64,000 nt of DNA from JBMDXB01 sp048594885 (GTDB lineage Bacteria; Acidobacteriota; Vicinamibacteria; Vicinamibacterales; 2-12-FULL-66-21): contig JBMDXB010000112.1 in the NCBI GenBank assembly GCA_048594885.1, forward strand, positions 1 through 64,000, in the 5' to 3' direction. The first letter of the stretch is position 1. Every line of letters starts with the position of its first letter. Positions 24,843 to 35,450 of the stretch are shown here, piece after piece. A program made the translations under genes and the position numbers. The notes beneath the pieces are model-generated. The model had not been told where the DNA came from. It did not search any database and saw only the letters and a program-made list of their open reading frames with translations.

Positions 24843-27728
24843 ATGCTCACCATTCCTGTTCCAAGCCTGCAGCTCAAAAAGAGTTTTCTCTCGGGCCTCG
24901 GTGACTTCCAGCTCGCCACCGACGGCGACGCCTGGAGGGCGATCGTCGATGCCAACGGCTTGTTCACGCGCGAGGTCGATGCGATCGCCGACGTCGCGAT
25001 CGGTGCGGGCGGCAGCTTCGGGTTCGGCGGCGTCACCGGACTCAAAGTGCAGGTGTCGGGCAAGGCGGCGCATCAGGCGCAGATCGTGTGGCCCGATCGC
25101 GACGCGGAACTGTTGAAGCAGTACGGGCTCTCGGTGAAGGACGGCGAGCTCTACGCGCGTGTCATCATGACCGCTGAAGCTTCGGCGGGCGCAGGCGCGC
25201 CGATTCCGGCAGGACCGGTCGCCGTGACGGTCGGCGCGGCCGTCGCCGGGCACGTCGCCTACGAGCGGTGGATCCGCAGAGACGCGGCGACACCTGCGCG
25301 GCTCGTGCTCCTCGATCTCTACGGCGGTATCCAACTGCCACAGCACATCTCCGTCCTCCAGGATTTGCCGGAGGCCGGCGAGCTGCTCGTGACGAAGTAT
25401 GGCGGCAGCCTCAATCTCTCGACGACGGTTGGGTGGTCGCATTCGATGGCGGGCGCGCAGCAGCTCGGAAGCGGGCGGCTGGCGCCGATCGTCAACTTCC
25501 GCGCCCGGCTGACGGCGAGCGCCTCGTTCAAGTACGCGCTCAGCGGCGAGTTCCAGATCGAGGCGCGCCGGGCCGAAGCCGACGGCTGGGTGCGGTTCGT
25601 CGTTCGCAAGAGCCGTGATTCGAAGACGATGCTCGCGGCGGACTTCGGGTTCACGGCGGACGCGAAGATCGACAACGTTCCGAAATCGACCGACGAGATC
25701 CTCGAGAAGCTGCTCGGCGCACACGCCGACCGCGTGCTCGACGTCTTCGACCGCGCGCGCACCTACTCGGACGTCGAGAAGCTGCGCGAAGCCGCCGGCG
25801 ATCTGCTGTTCCAGGCGATCCACAAGTACTCGGACGAGGTCCTGAAGATCGCGCTCGACAACACGACGCTCCGGCAGGTGCTCGATGCGATGCACCGCGT
25901 CGTCGATGCCTACGAGAAGCTCGACGAGCGCGTCATCGCGCTGTATCACAACGTGCTCGACGGGATCGCGCCGGCGGCCCCGAAGATCATCAGCGGCATC
26001 GACATCGTCCTCGGCCAGGGCACGCGTGAGGATCTCGCGGCGCTGGCGAAGACGGACAACGCGCGGTTCACGCAGGCGCTCGATCTCCTCCGGCTGCTGT
26101 ACAACGATCGCATCTTCGACATCCTGGCGAAGGACGAGGCGTTCCAGGAGGCGGTGACGCTGCTCCGGACGGTTCGCGACTTCCTCAACGGCGACGCCGA
26201 CGCGCACGTGAAGAAGTGGATCGATACGATCAAGCGCCACATCCCCGTCAACGACCTGCTGACACAACTCGCGCAGTTCGACACGCCGGCGGAGATCCAC
26301 GCCGCGGCGGATGCCCGGCTCGAGGCGCTGGTCGGGTCGCTCGTCGGCAAGGCCTTCGACAGGCTGAAGGACAGCGAGATCGACGAGGCGCTGGCGCTCG
26401 TTCACAACGAACTGGAGAAGATCAACGCCTTCAAGAAGAAACTGGACGCGCAGATCAAGAAGGCGCTGACCCAGTCGTTCGAGGCGAAGCTGCATCTGGC
26501 CTATTCGCGCGCGCGGCGCAACGAGCGGCTGCTCGACCACGAGGTCAACCTCGCGCACGCCGACGGCGAGCGCCTCGCCGATCTGGCGGCGAACGGACGC
26601 TTCGTCGAGGTGCTCGACGCCTTCGACGCGAGCGTGGTGCGGATCAACAAGGGCCTGTTCACCACGGAGCTCTCGGAAGCGGCGGAAGTGAAGCTGAACG
26701 TCCTCGGCTGGGGCCTTCAGGGGGTGACGTCGCTCGTGCAGAAGGTGGAGCACTCGATCGAGTCGCAGGCCGGCGGCCTGCTGCATCTCTACGCCTCGGA
26801 GACCGACCTCGAAAAGAAGCGGAAGTCGGGCTGGCGGCACCAGGAGGAACTCCGCGCGCGGCTGACGGTGCAGGCGCTCGGCGAGAGCTTCCAGCAGAAC
26901 AAGGCTGGCTTCCGTCCTTTTGCGATAGACACGCTGAAGAAAATGAGCGCCGATTACCAGCTCCTTCGCCGCGACGCGAAGACCAGCGTCGAGGAGCTCG
27001 CGGCATACCTGCAGCTCGCGTCGGAGCTTGGCCTGCTCGACGGGTCGCCGGAGATGTTCGCGAACGCGCTGCGCGATCAATGCGGCGGCGATCTCGGCGC
27101 AGTGGACGTCAAGTACGTCGTGAAGTTCGACACGCAGAGCCTGCGCGCGGCGTTCACCCTCACGGCGGGTGAGCTCGAGGCAGCCACGAGGATCGCCACC
27201 CGCGAATTCCTGCTTCGCCGCCTCGCCCCACAGGGCGGCGCGCTGATGGAAATCGGGTTCGCCTACAACGATAAGGACTTCTTCCGGCTCCACCTCGAAG
27301 GCACGCTGCCCGAGCAGACACAGGTTGCGACGACGGTTCAGCCCTGGGCGACCGGCGGCGAGGTGCAGCATCCGCTGCTGAACAGGCCGAAGCTCGCGAT
27401 CGTCAACGCGCTGTTCAATCGCGAGCGGAGTCTGGTGAAGGCGCTCCTCCAGCTCGATGCGCTCGTCGACGCCGGCGCGAAGGACTTCGAGCAACTGAAC
27501 GACGCGCTGCGCGGCTTCCTGAGCGCCGGTGGCGCGCTCGACGAGGACGCGTCGGTGTTCACGGCCGTCCTCGATCGCCTGATCAAGCTTGGCAGCCGCG
27601 GGACCGCCGTGCGCGATTCCGCCGTCATCGTCGAAGCTACGCCGCAGACGGGGCCGCACGCGGGCACGAAGGTGACGCGCTATCTGGCCGCCGGGCCGAA
27701 AAATCCGGCAGAAGTGGCGGTAGATTAG
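24843..27728 (+). CDS. Large uncharacterised protein (961 aa)
   Basis: Not recognised. ATG 24843 follows GGAGG by 7 bases. No signal peptide or membrane helix is obvious, so it is probably cytoplasmic or exported by another route. Residues ~1-290 are rich in Gly/Val beta-type sequence (IGAGGSFGFGGVTGLKVQVSG, FKYALSGEFQIEARR). About 290-640 is long charged helix (DVEKLREAAGDLLFQAIHKY, ELEKINAFKKKLDAQIKK). The C-terminal third is mixed and ends PAEVAVD. A beta platform carrying a helical-bundle arm is my reading. It has its own operator-like palindromes, codon use like its neighbours, and the next gene begins 7 bp later. No catalytic motif is evident. Confidence 0.85.
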   Translation: MLTIPVPSLQLKKSFLSGLGDFQLATDGDAWRAIVDANGLFTREVDAIADVAIGAGGSFGFGGVTGLKVQVSGKAAHQAQIVWPDRDAELLKQYGLSVKDGELYARVIMTAEASAGAGAPIPAGPVAVTVGAAVAGHVAYERWIRRDAATPARLVLLDLYGGIQLPQHISVLQDLPEAGELLVTKYGGSLNLSTTVGWSHSMAGAQQLGSGRLAPIVNFRARLTASASFKYALSGEFQIEARRAEADGWVRFVVRKSRDSKTMLAADFGFTADAKIDNVPKSTDEILEKLLGAHADRVLDVFDRARTYSDVEKLREAAGDLLFQAIHKYSDEVLKIALDNTTLRQVLDAMHRVVDAYEKLDERVIALYHNVLDGIAPAAPKIISGIDIVLGQGTREDLAALAKTDNARFTQALDLLRLLYNDRIFDILAKDEAFQEAVTLLRTVRDFLNGDADAHVKKWIDTIKRHIPVNDLLTQLAQFDTPAEIHAAADARLEALVGSLVGKAFDRLKDSEIDEALALVHNELEKINAFKKKLDAQIKKALTQSFEAKLHLAYSRARRNERLLDHEVNLAHADGERLADLAANGRFVEVLDAFDASVVRINKGLFTTELSEAAEVKLNVLGWGLQGVTSLVQKVEHSIESQAGGLLHLYASETDLEKKRKSGWRHQEELRARLTVQALGESFQQNKAGFRPFAIDTLKKMSADYQLLRRDAKTSVEELAAYLQLASELGLLDGSPEMFANALRDQCGGDLGAVDVKYVVKFDTQSLRAAFTLTAGELEAATRIATREFLLRRLAPQGGALMEIGFAYNDKDFFRLHLEGTLPEQTQVATTVQPWATGGEVQHPLLNRPKLAIVNALFNRERSLVKALLQLDALVDAGAKDFEQLNDALRGFLSAGGALDEDASVFTAVLDRLIKLGSRGTAVRDSAVIVEATPQTGPHAGTKVTRYLAAGPKNPAEVAVD

Positions 27729-27735
27729 AGAGACG

Positions 27736-29124
27736 ATGAGTGACCCCGCGCCGCGGAAAGGTCATCTGACGCTCGACGAGCTGCGCGGACTCGTCGAGAC
27801 CGGCGCCGTCGAGACGGTGATCGTCGCGTTCCCGGATCACTACGGCCGCCTCATGGGCAAGCGCTTCGACGCGGAGGTCTTCGTCGAAGAGGGCGCCGAG
27901 CACGGCACGCACGCCTGCAACTACCTCCTCACCACCGACATGGAAATGGAACCGGTGCCGGGCTACCGGTTCGCGAACTGGGAGAAGGGCTACGGCGATT
28001 TCCACCTCGTGCCGGATCAGAGCACCCTGGTGGCGGCGAGCTGGCTCGAGAAGACGGCGCTCGTCATCTGCGATTTGAAGGACGACGGCACTGGAGAGTT
28101 CATCTCGGTCGCGCCGCGGACGATCCTGCGACGCCAGATCGAGCGGGCGCACGCGCTCGACTACACGCCGATCGCGGCGTCGGAGCTCGAGTACTACGTC
28201 TTCGAACAACCCTATCGCCAGGCGCACGAGCAGGACTATCGCCAACTGAATCCCGCGGGCTGGTATCTCGAGGACTATCACGTGCTGCAGGGCACGCGTA
28301 CCGAGCCGTTCACCGCGGCGGTCCGCCGTCACCTCAAACAATCCGGCGTCCCCGTCGAGAACTCGAAAGGCGAATGGGGCCTCGGACAGCACGAGCTGAA
28401 CGTCCGCTACGCCGAAGCGCTGGAGATGGCCGACCGTCATGCGATCTACAAGCAGTGCTTCAAAGAAGTCGCGGAGCAGCACGGGCTGTCGGTCACGTTC
28501 ATGGCGAAGTTCGCCGCCGATCGCGCGGGATCGAGCTGTCACCTGCATGTCAGCCTCTGGCGCGATTCGCAGAACGCGTTCCCGGGCGACCAACCGTTCG
28601 GCCCGGTGAAGTGCGACGACGCGTTTCGTTGGTTCCTCGGCGGCTGGATGGCGCACGTCGCCGACGTGATGGTCTTCTACGCGCCGACGGTCAACTCGTA
28701 CAAGCGCTTCGTCGATGCGTCCTGGGCGCCGACGCGCATCGCGTGGAGCTACGACAATCGCACGGCCGGCTTCCGCGTCGTCGGCAAGGGTCCGTCGCTG
28801 CGCATCGAGTGCCGCATCCCGGGCGCCGACTGCAACCCGTACCTCGCGTTCGCCGCATCGCTCGCGTCGGGACTCGACGGCATCCGCAACCGCATCGAGC
28901 CGCCGCCGTGCTTCGAAGGCGACGTCTATGCCGCGCGCGAGCTGCCGAAGGTGCCGGCGTCGCTGCAGGACGCGACCTACTGGTTCAAGAACAGCCCGTT
29001 CGCCCGCGACGCGTTCGGCGCCGACGTCGTCGAGCACTACGCGCAGTTCTTCGACACCGAGCACCTGGCGTACGCGAAGGCGGTCACCGACTGGGAACGC
29101 CGGCGATATTTCGAGAGGATATGA
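27736..29124 (+). CDS. Glutamine synthetase family gamma-glutamyl ligase
   Basis: 462 residues of the GS fold: AASELEYYVFEQ and ENSKGEWGLGQHELNVRYAEAL (metal Glu residues), KFAADRAGSSCHLHVSLW (ATP/Glu site), NSYKRFVDASWAPTRIAWSYDNRTAGFR and RIECRIPGADCNPYLA. It is closer to GlnA-like/PuuA enzymes, which glutamylate amines, than to the assimilatory GlnA. The SDR and aldehyde dehydrogenase that follow fit a gamma-glutamylated amine route. TAGATT (27721-27726) is 9 nt before ATG, but it may also be co-transcribed with the 961-aa gene. Confidence 0.88.
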   Translation: MSDPAPRKGHLTLDELRGLVETGAVETVIVAFPDHYGRLMGKRFDAEVFVEEGAEHGTHACNYLLTTDMEMEPVPGYRFANWEKGYGDFHLVPDQSTLVAASWLEKTALVICDLKDDGTGEFISVAPRTILRRQIERAHALDYTPIAASELEYYVFEQPYRQAHEQDYRQLNPAGWYLEDYHVLQGTRTEPFTAAVRRHLKQSGVPVENSKGEWGLGQHELNVRYAEALEMADRHAIYKQCFKEVAEQHGLSVTFMAKFAADRAGSSCHLHVSLWRDSQNAFPGDQPFGPVKCDDAFRWFLGGWMAHVADVMVFYAPTVNSYKRFVDASWAPTRIAWSYDNRTAGFRVVGKGPSLRIECRIPGADCNPYLAFAASLASGLDGIRNRIEPPPCFEGDVYAARELPKVPASLQDATYWFKNSPFARDAFGADVVEHYAQFFDTEHLAYAKAVTDWERRRYFERI

Positions 29125-29897
29125 ACAGGCTCGACGGCAAGGTGGCGCTGATTACCGGCGCAGGCAGCGGGATCGGCCGCGAGGCCGCGCTCCTCTTCGC
29201 GCAGCATGGCGCTGCCGTCGTCGTCGTCGACGTCGATGGCGCTGCCGCCGAGGACACGGTGAACGCGATTCGGCAGAACGGCAGACGCGCTATCGCCGTG
29301 CGGGCCGACGTCTCGAAGAACGACGACTGCGCCGCTATGGTCGCTGCGGCCGAGCGGGAATTCGACGCGCTCCACGTCCTCTTCAACAACGCCGGCATCA
29401 TGCACCCGGACGACGACGATGCGGTGAAGACGGACGAAGCGGTGTGGGATGTGACGATGAACGTGAATGCGCGAGGCGTGTTCCTCGGGTGCAAGCACGG
29501 CATCCCGGCGTTGCGGCGGGCCGGCGGCGGATCGATCATCAACACCGCGTCGTTCGTCGCGATCATGGGAGCGGCGACGCCACAGATCGCCTACACCGCG
29601 AGCAAGGGCGCCGTGCTCGCCCTGACGCGGGAGCTGGCGATCGTGCACGCGCGCGAGAACATCCGGGTGAACGCGCTCTGTCCGGGACCGCTGAAGACAC
29701 CGTTGCTGATGAACTTCCTGAACACCGAGGACAAGCGGCAGCGCCGGCTCGTGCACATACCCGTGGGCCGCTTCGGCGAGGCGAACGAGATCGCGCAGGC
29801 GGCGCTCTTCCTCGCCTCCGACGAATCCTCGTTCGTCACCGGCACGGACTTCCTCGTCGACGGCGGCATCGCCGCCGCCTACGTCACGCCCGAGTAA
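29121..29897 (+). CDS. Short-chain dehydrogenase/reductase
   Basis: 258 residues of classical SDR: NAD(P) motif TGAGSGIG, VVVVDVD (Asp at the end of beta 2 favours NAD), NNAG, catalytic YTASK with upstream Ser in INTASF, and CPGPLKTP. It begins with an ATGA overlap on the ligase gene. It likely oxidises an alcohol or amino-alcohol intermediate in the same pathway, with the dehydrogenase downstream taking the aldehyde; this is inferred from order only. Confidence 0.9.
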   Translation: MNRLDGKVALITGAGSGIGREAALLFAQHGAAVVVVDVDGAAAEDTVNAIRQNGRRAIAVRADVSKNDDCAAMVAAAEREFDALHVLFNNAGIMHPDDDDAVKTDEAVWDVTMNVNARGVFLGCKHGIPALRRAGGGSIINTASFVAIMGAATPQIAYTASKGAVLALTRELAIVHARENIRVNALCPGPLKTPLLMNFLNTEDKRQRRLVHIPVGRFGEANEIAQAALFLASDESSFVTGTDFLVDGGIAAAYVTPE

Positions 29898-29909
29898 CGC
29901 GAGCGTCTT

Positions 29910-30025
29910 GTCAATGCCGAATGCTGAATGCCAAATGCTGAATGGAGACCACGGAGGCAACGGAGAGCCTCCGTTCAGTCCATTCCGCCATTTTCAGCAT
30001 TCGGCATTCGGCATTCAGCATTGAC
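29910..30025. repeat. Inverted GAATGCY heptamer arrays
   Basis: Left tract 29910-29945 (GTCAATGCCGAATGCTGAAT...) and right tract 29988-30025 are near-perfect reverse complements about 36 bp long. Between them is a small hairpin ACGGAGGC/GCCTCCGT (29951-29974). The right tract ends CAGCATTGAC two bases before the aldehyde dehydrogenase ATG, the same word arrangement as before the glycosyltransferase start at 849. Confidence 0.9.
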
Positions 30026-30026
30026 G

Positions 30027-31415
30027 ATGCTGCAGAAAACCATCTCGCCCGTCGATGGCTCCGTCTTCGCTGAAGTGATGCTCGCCACCGGCGAGGAGAT
30101 CGAGGCGACGCTCGCTGCTGCCGTGCGCGCGCAGCACGAGTGGCGGCACGTGCCGCTGGGCGATCGCATGCAGATCTGCCGGCGTACGGTGGACTGGATG
30201 CTCGAGCGCGCCGACGCGATCGCAACCGAGCTCACGTGGCAGATGGGCCGGCCGGTCGCGCAGACGCCGTTCGAGATCCGGTGCGGCTTTCAGGAGCGCG
30301 CGCGCTACATGACGGACATCGCCGCCGACGCGCTCGCCGACATCGATGCAGGCAAGACGCCCGGGTTCCGCCGATTCATCCGCCGCGAGCCGCTCGGCGT
30401 CGTCCTCGTCCTCGCGCCCTGGAACTACCCGTACCTCACGTCGGTGAACGCGATCGTGCCCGCGCTGCTTGCGGGCAACAGCGTCATTCTCAAGGTCTCG
30501 CAGCAAACGCCGCTCGTCGCGCCTCGCTACGCGCAGGCGTTTGCCGAAGCCGGCCTGCCACCGGGCGTCTTCCAGCACGTACACGCGACGCATGACGACG
30601 TCCTGCGGATGATCCGCGACCCGCGCGTCGCGTTCGTCGCCTTCACCGGATCGGTTGACGGCGGTCGTGCCGTGCAGCACGCGGCCGCGGCGCGGTTAGT
30701 CGGCACGAACCTCGAGCTCGGAGGCAAGGATCCCGCGTACGTCCGCGCCGACGCGCCGATCGGGCCGACGATCGAGAACCTCGTCGACGGCACGTACTTC
30801 AACTCGGGGCAATCGTGCTGCGGCGTCGAGCGCATCTACGTGCATCGTGACGTGTTCGACGAGTTCCTCGACGGATTCGTCGCGCTGACGAAGCGGTATC
30901 AGCTCGGCAACCCGCTCGCGCCCGATACGACGCTCGGCCCGATGGTCCGGACCGACGCGGCGGACTTCGTGCGCGTGCAGATCGCGGAGGCTATCCAGCA
31001 GGGCGCGCGCGCCCTCATCGATCCGGGCGACTTCCCCGCCGCGCGGGAGGGAACGCCATACCTCGCCCCGCAGGTCCTCGCCGACGTGACGCACGACATG
31101 CGCGTCATGACCGAGGAGACCTTCGGTCCCGTCGTCGGCCTCATGCCGGTCACGGATGACGAAGAGGCGATCGCGCTGATGAACGACAGCCGCTACGGGC
31201 TGACGGCGTCGATCTGGACGACGGACGTGGACGCCGCGATCCGCATCGGCGATCGCGTCGAGACGGGGACGTGGTTCCAGAACCGCTGCGACTATCTCGA
31301 CCCGGCGCTGGCGTGGACGGGCGTCCGCGATTCAGGACGCGGCTGCTCGCTGTCGCGACTGGGGTATGATGCGCTCACGCGTCCGAAATCGTTTCACCTC
31401 CGCACGGAACTGTGA
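30027..31415 (+). CDS. Aldehyde dehydrogenase
   Basis: 462 residues of NAD(P)-dependent ALDH: VLVLAPWNYPYL, FTGSVDGGRAV, ELGGKDPAYV (catalytic Glu), NSGQSCCGVERIYVH (nucleophile Cys), EETFGPVVGL. ATG 30027 is used; there is no Shine-Dalgarno and the start abuts the heptamer hairpin. With the ligase and SDR upstream it fits oxidation of a gamma-glutamylated or other amine-derived aldehyde. Confidence 0.92.
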   Translation: MLQKTISPVDGSVFAEVMLATGEEIEATLAAAVRAQHEWRHVPLGDRMQICRRTVDWMLERADAIATELTWQMGRPVAQTPFEIRCGFQERARYMTDIAADALADIDAGKTPGFRRFIRREPLGVVLVLAPWNYPYLTSVNAIVPALLAGNSVILKVSQQTPLVAPRYAQAFAEAGLPPGVFQHVHATHDDVLRMIRDPRVAFVAFTGSVDGGRAVQHAAAARLVGTNLELGGKDPAYVRADAPIGPTIENLVDGTYFNSGQSCCGVERIYVHRDVFDEFLDGFVALTKRYQLGNPLAPDTTLGPMVRTDAADFVRVQIAEAIQQGARALIDPGDFPAAREGTPYLAPQVLADVTHDMRVMTEETFGPVVGLMPVTDDEEAIALMNDSRYGLTASIWTTDVDAAIRIGDRVETGTWFQNRCDYLDPALAWTGVRDSGRGCSLSRLGYDALTRPKSFHLRTEL

Positions 31416-31502
31416 ACGCGGACGGCGGCTCTCGCGTAAGTACACGCGACACTCCCACATCAGCGGCGTCCGAGGCTTTGTGTCTTCTGGAGGGATCGGA
31501 CG

Positions 31503-33947
31503 ATGAATGAGCTTCGCCACGCGTTTCGCAGCCTGTGGAAGCAGCGGGGCTTCGCCGCGGTTGCCGTACTGACGCTCGCGCTCGGTATCGGCGTCAACGT
31601 GATGCTGTTCGGGATGCTGAGCGCATTCTTCCTGCAGCCGCTGCCCGTGAAGGACGCCGATCGGCTCGTCCTGGTCATGCAGCGCAGCGACGTGCTGAAC
31701 ATGCCCTACGGGCACTCATATCCGGATTACCTCGATTACCGCACCTCGGTCGCGTCCTTCTCCCATCTGGCGGCTTACATGCCGACGCCCGTGCATCTCA
31801 GCGCAGCCGGACAGGCGCCGGAACGCACGTGGGTGGAGATCGTGTCGCCGAACTACTTCGACCTGGCAGGCGTGTTCCCGGCCCATGGCCGCTTCCCCGG
31901 ACCGGAGGCGGAATCAGCCGGGACGCCGCCGTCCGTCGTCCTCAGCTACCGCTACTGGCAGCGCCGCTTCGGTGGCGATCCCTCGCTCGTCGGCAAGCCG
32001 ATCGCGCTGAACGGAAAGACGTTCACCGTGATCGGCATCGCGCCGGAACGCTTCACCGGCCTCGCATGGGCGATGGCGGTGAGCGGCTTCGTGCCCTCGG
32101 GATCGACCGGAGCGTTGATGCCGGACGGCGAGACGACGCGGCAGAACCGCGGGGCTCCCATGTTTCGGCTGATGGGACGGCTGGCCCCTGGACGGACGGT
32201 TGACAACGCGCGCGCGGAGATCGAGGTTGTCGCCGCGCGGATCGCCGCTGCGTATCCCGCCGAGCACAAAGGCAGCCGTGTCCTCGTCGTTCCCGAGAAC
32301 CGTGCACGGCCGGATCCGGCCATTGCCGGATTCCTTCCGGTGTTTGCCGCCGTCTTCGTGGCGATGGTCGCGCTCGTGCTGCTGATCGCCTGCGCGAACG
32401 TGGCGAATCTGATGTTTGCGAGAGCGCTCTCACGTCAGCGTGATCTCGTGATCCGCTCGGCGCTTGGCGCCAGCCGCTTCCGCCTGATCCGCCTGCAGAT
32501 CGTCGAGAGCCTCGTGCTGGCGGCAATCGCGGGCGTGCTCGGCGTGCTCCTGGCGCAATGGGCCGGGCAGATCCTCGCGGGCATGGTGCCGGCCGGCGAT
32601 ATCCCCGTCAACGAGCAGCATGGGGCGGACTGGCGCGTCTACGTTTTCACGTTCGTAGTGTCGGCCATTGCCGGCATCGCCACCGGTCTCTGGCCGGCGC
32701 GCACGGCCACGCGCTTTGACCTCGTGGGCTCGTTGAAGGAAGGCAGCAGCGGGGCGACGACAGGAAGGCACTGGCTGCGGAACCTCCTCGTGGTTGGCCA
32801 GGTGACGATGTCGATGGTGGTGCTGGCCAGCGCCGGACTGTTCGTGCACAGTCTGCGGCAGATGCAGGGACTCGCGCTTGGCTTCAAGCCAGCCGGACTG
32901 CTCATGATGTCGGTCGATCTCGGCATGCAGCAGTACAACGACATCCGCGGGCGGCGCTTTCTCGACGATCTGCTGAAGCGGACGGAGGCGCTGCCGGGTT
33001 TCGAGAGCGCGACCCTCACGACGCACGTGCCGTTCGATTACATGATGCGATTCCGTGACGTCACGGTCGACGGCGGCGTTCCGGGCTCGAAGGAGGGATA
33101 TGTATCGGTCTCCTTCGCCGAGGTCGGCACCACGTACTTCGAGACGACGGGCGCGACCCTTGTGCGCGGCCGCGGCTTCACCGATCACGATGACGAGGGC
33201 TCGCAGCGCGTGGCCGTCGTCAACGAGACGATGGCGAAACGGCTGTGGCCGAAGCAGGATGCCGTCGGCCGCCGTTTCCGCGACGGCCGCAACGGCAACT
33301 GGATTGAAGTCGTCGGCGTTGCCGGCGACGGCAGGTACGTGATGCTCGGCGAAGGGGGCCGCAACTACTTCTACATGCCGTTCGCGCAGCACTACCGGGC
33401 GCCGGTCACGATCATCGCGCGGACGACGATGGATCCGTCGGCCGCCGGAGCGGAGCTGCGCCGTCTCGTGAGCGAGATGGATCCCGATCTTCCGGTGTAC
33501 AACGTGCAGACCATGACGAGGCACATGGAGACGAGCGTGTTCGGCCTGATGCCGCTGCGCGTCGGCGCGCGTATGGCCGGCGTGCAGGGGCTGATTGGCC
33601 TGGTGCTCTCCGTGATGGGCCTCTTTGCCATCGTCTCGCACGCAGTCACCAGGCGCCGGCGCGAGATTGCGATCCGCATGGCGCTCGGCGCCGAACGGAT
33701 GGACGTCCTGCGGCTGGTCGTCAGGCAGGCGATGGGGCTGTCGCTCGCCGGCGTCGCGATCGGCCTGGTGATCGCGCTCGGCCTCGGCTTCGGCTTGTCG
33801 TTCTTCCTCTACGGGCTGAGCCGCGTGAACGTCGGCGTGCTGGCGGGCGTGGCGGCGCTGCTGCTAGGCGTCTCGGCGCTGGCCTGCTACATCCCGGCGC
33901 GGCGGGCCACCCGGGTGGAGCCGCTGATCGCTCTCCGCTACGAGTGA
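31503..33947 (+). CDS. ABC-type permease with duplicated MacB/FtsX modules (ADOP)
   Basis: 814-residue membrane protein of the acidobacterial duplicated orphan permease type. The first helix is in FAAVAVLTLALGIGVNVMLF, followed by a MacB periplasmic core domain and an FtsX three-helix block (about 275-400). A second core domain and a second FtsX block (about 690-810, ending RRATRVEPLIALRYE) follow. It lacks an ATPase domain and no ATPase gene adjoins. It has a strong Shine-Dalgarno (GGAGGGA). Export or efflux role unknown. Confidence 0.92.
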   Translation: MNELRHAFRSLWKQRGFAAVAVLTLALGIGVNVMLFGMLSAFFLQPLPVKDADRLVLVMQRSDVLNMPYGHSYPDYLDYRTSVASFSHLAAYMPTPVHLSAAGQAPERTWVEIVSPNYFDLAGVFPAHGRFPGPEAESAGTPPSVVLSYRYWQRRFGGDPSLVGKPIALNGKTFTVIGIAPERFTGLAWAMAVSGFVPSGSTGALMPDGETTRQNRGAPMFRLMGRLAPGRTVDNARAEIEVVAARIAAAYPAEHKGSRVLVVPENRARPDPAIAGFLPVFAAVFVAMVALVLLIACANVANLMFARALSRQRDLVIRSALGASRFRLIRLQIVESLVLAAIAGVLGVLLAQWAGQILAGMVPAGDIPVNEQHGADWRVYVFTFVVSAIAGIATGLWPARTATRFDLVGSLKEGSSGATTGRHWLRNLLVVGQVTMSMVVLASAGLFVHSLRQMQGLALGFKPAGLLMMSVDLGMQQYNDIRGRRFLDDLLKRTEALPGFESATLTTHVPFDYMMRFRDVTVDGGVPGSKEGYVSVSFAEVGTTYFETTGATLVRGRGFTDHDDEGSQRVAVVNETMAKRLWPKQDAVGRRFRDGRNGNWIEVVGVAGDGRYVMLGEGGRNYFYMPFAQHYRAPVTIIARTTMDPSAAGAELRRLVSEMDPDLPVYNVQTMTRHMETSVFGLMPLRVGARMAGVQGLIGLVLSVMGLFAIVSHAVTRRRREIAIRMALGAERMDVLRLVVRQAMGLSLAGVAIGLVIALGLGFGLSFFLYGLSRVNVGVLAGVAALLLGVSALACYIPARRATRVEPLIALRYE

Positions 33948-33975
33948 GGTGCAATATCGGCTAGTCTGATGCGGC

Positions 33976-35353
<1,378 letters not shown>

Positions 35354-35376
<23 letters not shown>

Positions 35377-35403
35377 AGAGATTCTCTCCTTCTCCCGTTC
35401 TCC
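35354..35403 (+). terminator. Hairpin at the permease 3' end
   Basis: GGAGAACGGGAGA (35354-35366) and TCTCCCGTTCTCC (35391-35403) are perfect 13-bp inverted copies around the stop codon, with a 24-nt loop. There is no clear U-run, so an intrinsic terminator is only one possibility. Confidence 0.45.
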
Positions 35404-35450
35404 TGTGAGGGCGAGCAGCCGCGATAGAGTAAACAGCAGAACGCTGCACT

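Noticed and set aside
24804..27659. Open frame of ~950 codons antisense to the 961-residue gene
   Set aside because: It is a high-GC shadow frame: Arg/Glu/His-rich low-complexity protein, no Shine-Dalgarno, while the sense frame has ordinary composition and an RBS.
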